In this document: piece after piece, positions 61,840 through 64,000 of the stretch
Layout of the letters: every line of letters starts with the position of its first letter
Numbering within the stretch: the stretch's first letter is position 1
Notes under the pieces: generated by a model
The model's database searches: none
What the model was told of the DNA's origin: nothing
Seen by the model: the letters and a program-made list of their open reading frames with translations, nothing else
Made by a program: the position numbers and the translations under genes
Assembly (NCBI GenBank): GCA_021234155.1
Contig: JAJEKV010000015.1
Location: 4,284,902-4,348,901 of the forward strand
Direction: 5' to 3'
Length of the DNA stretch: 64,000 bases
Source of the DNA: Isoetes taiwanensis
Taxonomy: Eukaryota > Streptophyta > Lycopodiopsida > Isoetales > Isoetaceae

Positions 61840-62486
61840 ATGCGGACAAGCACCTTGTAGAGCATGCGCTTCATCTCAAAATTCCATATCTCTGCATTTG
61901 CACACTTCCTTTGCATAGCATACAACGCTTTTAGACCCGCATTCACCCTATGTTCCACTGCTTGATTCCAGTTAGGACTCTTATCTACGGTTAGGCCCAA
62001 ATATTTGTAATTCTCTACCACTTCCACTTGCTTATCCTTATAGTATAATCGAACATGTTCTGTCTTTTTTGCCCCAAACACCACTGCCTTGGTCTTATCT
62101 AAATTCACCTGCATGCCCTTATCCTCGCAGAATGCTTCAAGCACATCCAAATGCTTTTGCATCCCTTGTATGCTCCGGGACAACAATACTACATTATCAG
62201 CATATAATAAAAGCATGAATACATACTCTCTCAAAGCGGTACCATCTCCCCCATGTGCTCGTACCCACCCTTCAAGTTGGTCTATGAATAAGCCGAAAAG
62301 AGTAGGTGATAGTGGACACCCTTGTTTTACTCCCATATTGCTTTCTACCATCTCATCACATACCTCCACAAAGGGGAATGATAGTTGCACTAGAACCTTG
62401 CCATAAAGCACACCTACAGCATGTCTGAGCTCAATCGGGATGTTCAAGTCTACCATTCTCTGCCACAAATTCCGCCTATTAACCAT
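61794..62486 (-). CDS. LINE-A copy 4 RT palm (YADN variant)
   Basis: This frame has 230 codons. MGVKQGCPLSPTLFGLFIDQ (residues 51-70) is motif B. Motif C reads LLLYADNVVLLS (62193-62204), so the second catalytic Asp of YADD is Asn. VNLDKTKAVVFGAKK (motif D) and ENYKYLGLTVD (motif E) follow. The frame starts just after motif A, where VDFSKA is followed by a 2-base deletion. With the catalytic Asp gone and motif A shifted, this copy cannot make active RT. Confidence 0.88.
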   Translation of the reverse strand: MVNRRNLWQRMVDLNIPIELRHAVGVLYGKVLVQLSFPFVEVCDEMVESNMGVKQGCPLSPTLFGLFIDQLEGWVRAHGGDGTALREYVFMLLLYADNVVLLSRSIQGMQKHLDVLEAFCEDKGMQVNLDKTKAVVFGAKKTEHVRLYYKDKQVEVVENYKYLGLTVDKSPNWNQAVEHRVNAGLKALYAMQRKCANAEIWNFEMKRMLYKVLVRIWPAIWSGSPGTRPC

Positions 62487-63129
62487 GTTGAGCTTTACTA
62501 AAGTCTACAAAAGTAGCGTACAGTGGTCTCTTCTTGCCGACTACTGAGTCCATCATAGCACGGAGAGTAACCAAATGGTCAATTGTGGACTTTTTGGGTC
62601 TAAAGCCCGCTTGCCCAATGGCTCTAGCATTGTTATCCTCTGCCCAAGCACTTATTTTGCGCTCAAGGATAGAAGCGAATAATTTTGCATATAGACTACC
62701 AACCATAATAGTACGGTAGTTACTCGGATTGGATACTTCCCCTGATTTATGTAGCGGTACCACCCTATTCACCTGCCAGGATGTTGGAAAGCCATCTCTC
62801 AGTGCCATATTAAACATATCTACCAGCTTAATTGCTACTTCTTCCCCTGCCCATTTAAGCATTTCAGCCATAAGGCCACAAGCATCCGCAGTTCTGCCAT
62901 TGGCAAGCCTTTTAAGCCCATCTTGCACATCGGCTAGAGTGAAAGCAAGCGTATCTGATATAGCATATGTGTCTTCATTTGCCTCCATCATAGCTTCTGC
63001 CCCAGGAACATTATATAGCTTACGTACATGCGCCATAATTGCCTCTACATGTAACCCATCCATTCCATATTTCATGGGTTTGAGTCTTTTCCAGAACTTC
63101 TTCGGATCTACCAGCAGTTCCTCCATCAT
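62479..63129 (-). CDS. LINE-A copy 4 RT fingers to motif A
   Basis: This frame has 216 codons: DPKKFWKRLKPMKYG, ADVQDGLKRLANGRTADACG (K-x-x-K/A-x-G-x-A-x-G-x-D family block), FPTSWQVNRVVPLHKSGEVS, NYRTIMVGSLYAKLFASILE, AGFRPKKSTIDHLVTLRAMM and YATFVDFSKA (motif A, first Asp kept at about 62500). It is cut by a short deletion right after motif A. Confidence 0.88.
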   Translation of the reverse strand: MMEELLVDPKKFWKRLKPMKYGMDGLHVEAIMAHVRKLYNVPGAEAMMEANEDTYAISDTLAFTLADVQDGLKRLANGRTADACGLMAEMLKWAGEEVAIKLVDMFNMALRDGFPTSWQVNRVVPLHKSGEVSNPSNYRTIMVGSLYAKLFASILERKISAWAEDNNARAIGQAGFRPKKSTIDHLVTLRAMMDSVVGKKRPLYATFVDFSKAQHG

Positions 63130-63252
63130 TTTCTTATGTTTCTTGTATAGGTATGCCTTCTTTTTATTTTTTATCAGTCTAATGTATATCCTCCGTTCAC
63201 ATGCTTTCTCTGCCCCCTTCGCCGCTCTAAATTTTGCCCTCTGATGCTTGCA

Positions 63253-63989
63253 CTACGCATCAAACCAGCTATTGCAAGGCAGCCCCATCCTTTGACGGTA
63301 TGATACAAAGCAACTATCCGCTGATTGCAACAAAATCTCGGACAATACATCACTTTTTTCTTGTAATGTGTCAGGCCATACAATAGAAGTCACTTTCTGT
63401 TCACATATATCACCATATTTATCTGCTTTGTCGTATTTCAAATATATTCGTTTGCTTTTATGTAGCGCTTCACCTTTACAGCTCCATTGCACCTTAATCT
63501 TTATAGAGATGGGAACATGATCTGAATTTTCATTTTCATCTCCAATTGACATACCAACAAGCTGTTCGGCAAAAGAGGGTTTGGCAATGACATAATCTAC
63601 CACACTAGCATTTCTGCAGGTACGTTTTCCTGATCCTGGGTATCTAGCAGTGCCATTAAAGATTACCATCTCAAAGTGCAGCACAAGTGCAGCACATGAC
63701 GCCCGTGCGGTGTTGGCCATTTCACACCATCATCTGATAACCTGTTCCAGCCTGATTTTTTTAGTTCATCATTATCCATCATCTCCAACCACTCTGTTTC
63801 TCCATCTGGACTAACCATAGCTGCCTGTTGATTTCCCGTTCGGCCATTAAAATCCCCTAACAATACTACTTCCCCTGCCATGCTCAGTGTTAGTATATCC
63901 TGCTCCAGATGAAAAAATGGGTCATCTTTATCCAAATCCCCTTTGTTATATATAGGCGACTCTCTTGGCGGAAAATAACACCTGGCCAC
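63253..63989 (-). pseudogene. LINE-A copy 4 APE endonuclease
   Basis: Two overlapping frames. The upstream one (63663-63989) has CYFPPRESPIYNKGD, VVLLGDFNGRTGN (the GDFN catalytic block, about 63870) and LSDDGVKWPTPHGRHVLHLC. The downstream one (63253-63720) has FEMVIFNGTARYPGSGKRTC, VDYVIAKPSFAEQ and NSDHVPISI (catalytic SDH, about 63520), then the linker WLP-like region with FVSYRQRMGLPCNSWFD. A frameshift at about 63690 joins them. The enzyme is Mg-dependent and nicks DNA for target-primed reverse transcription. Confidence 0.88.
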
Positions 63990-64000
63990 GTAGATCTTAC

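Larger units (their letters stand above)
61319..64000 (-). mobile_element. LINE-A copy 4 (continues beyond the window)
   Basis: From 5' to 3' on the minus strand: endonuclease (63989-63480), linker (63470-63130), RT (63129-61794), C-terminal domain (61839-61495), 3' UTR with the hairpin at 61342-61373, and an (ATTTC)2 tail running into (TC)n. This is the most complete copy in domain content. The window ends inside the endonuclease, so the 5' end is not seen. Confidence 0.9.

Overview
This is nuclear DNA from a land plant with a large, gene-poor, repeat-filled genome. The plant signature comes from plant-type Ty1/copia and Ty3/gypsy remnants, a plant L1-like LINE, a PIF/Harbinger element, extensin-like Ser-Pro repeats, a PCC13-62-type desiccation gene, the C-terminal end of an E(z)-type histone methyltransferase and a nuclear copy of mitochondrial cox2. 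The lineage (fern, lycophyte or gymnosperm rather than a compact angiosperm) is not settled. The cox2 copy keeps the 3' end of a group II intron just before the IIDLHHDIF exon but has no intron at the usual seed-plant site further down, which is a usable taxonomic clue. Almost every gene-like segment carries one-base or two-base frameshifts, so either nearly everything here is pseudogenic or the assembly has many indels.

Layout. 1-12 kb: AT-rich non-coding DNA with a kinase fragment, two loci of a ~470-485 bp tandem unit with tRNA-like boxes, a 465 bp foldback element, a decayed extensin and several minisatellites. 12-20 kb: remains of three host genes on the + strand (desiccation-related protein; C-terminal part of a CCCH zinc-finger-type protein; a BTB/POZ-like region duplicated in tandem), separated by two copies of a ~0.55-0.63 kb retroposon. 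20.7-22.8 kb: a decayed LINE. 24.8-26.75 kb: a non-autonomous Mutator-like element with long TIRs and a 10-bp target duplication, next to the cox2 insertion (26.9-27.4 kb). 29.9-30.5 kb: a small secreted Cys/Pro-rich gene with a TATA box. 31.7-36.6 kb: gypsy gag-protease and copia RT-RNase H remnants with a copia LTR edge. 41.0-41.25 kb: E(z) C-terminus. 42.1-46.15 kb: a PIF/Harbinger element with convergent ORF1 and transposase.

46.4-64 kb is almost entirely LINEs on the minus strand. Four copies of one APE-RT family (here LINE-A) lie head to tail and each ends in a hairpin followed by a short-repeat tail that has become a (GA)n microsatellite. They flank a separate L1-type LINE (50.2-56.8 kb) with a poly(A) tail. 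The most interesting system is the LINE-A 3' end. Its hairpin shows compensatory base changes across copies, is shared with the more distant LINE at 20.7 kb, and links the microsatellites to retrotransposition. One LINE-A copy has lost its whole reverse transcriptase domain in frame, leaving a 304-codon endonuclease/C-terminal fusion.
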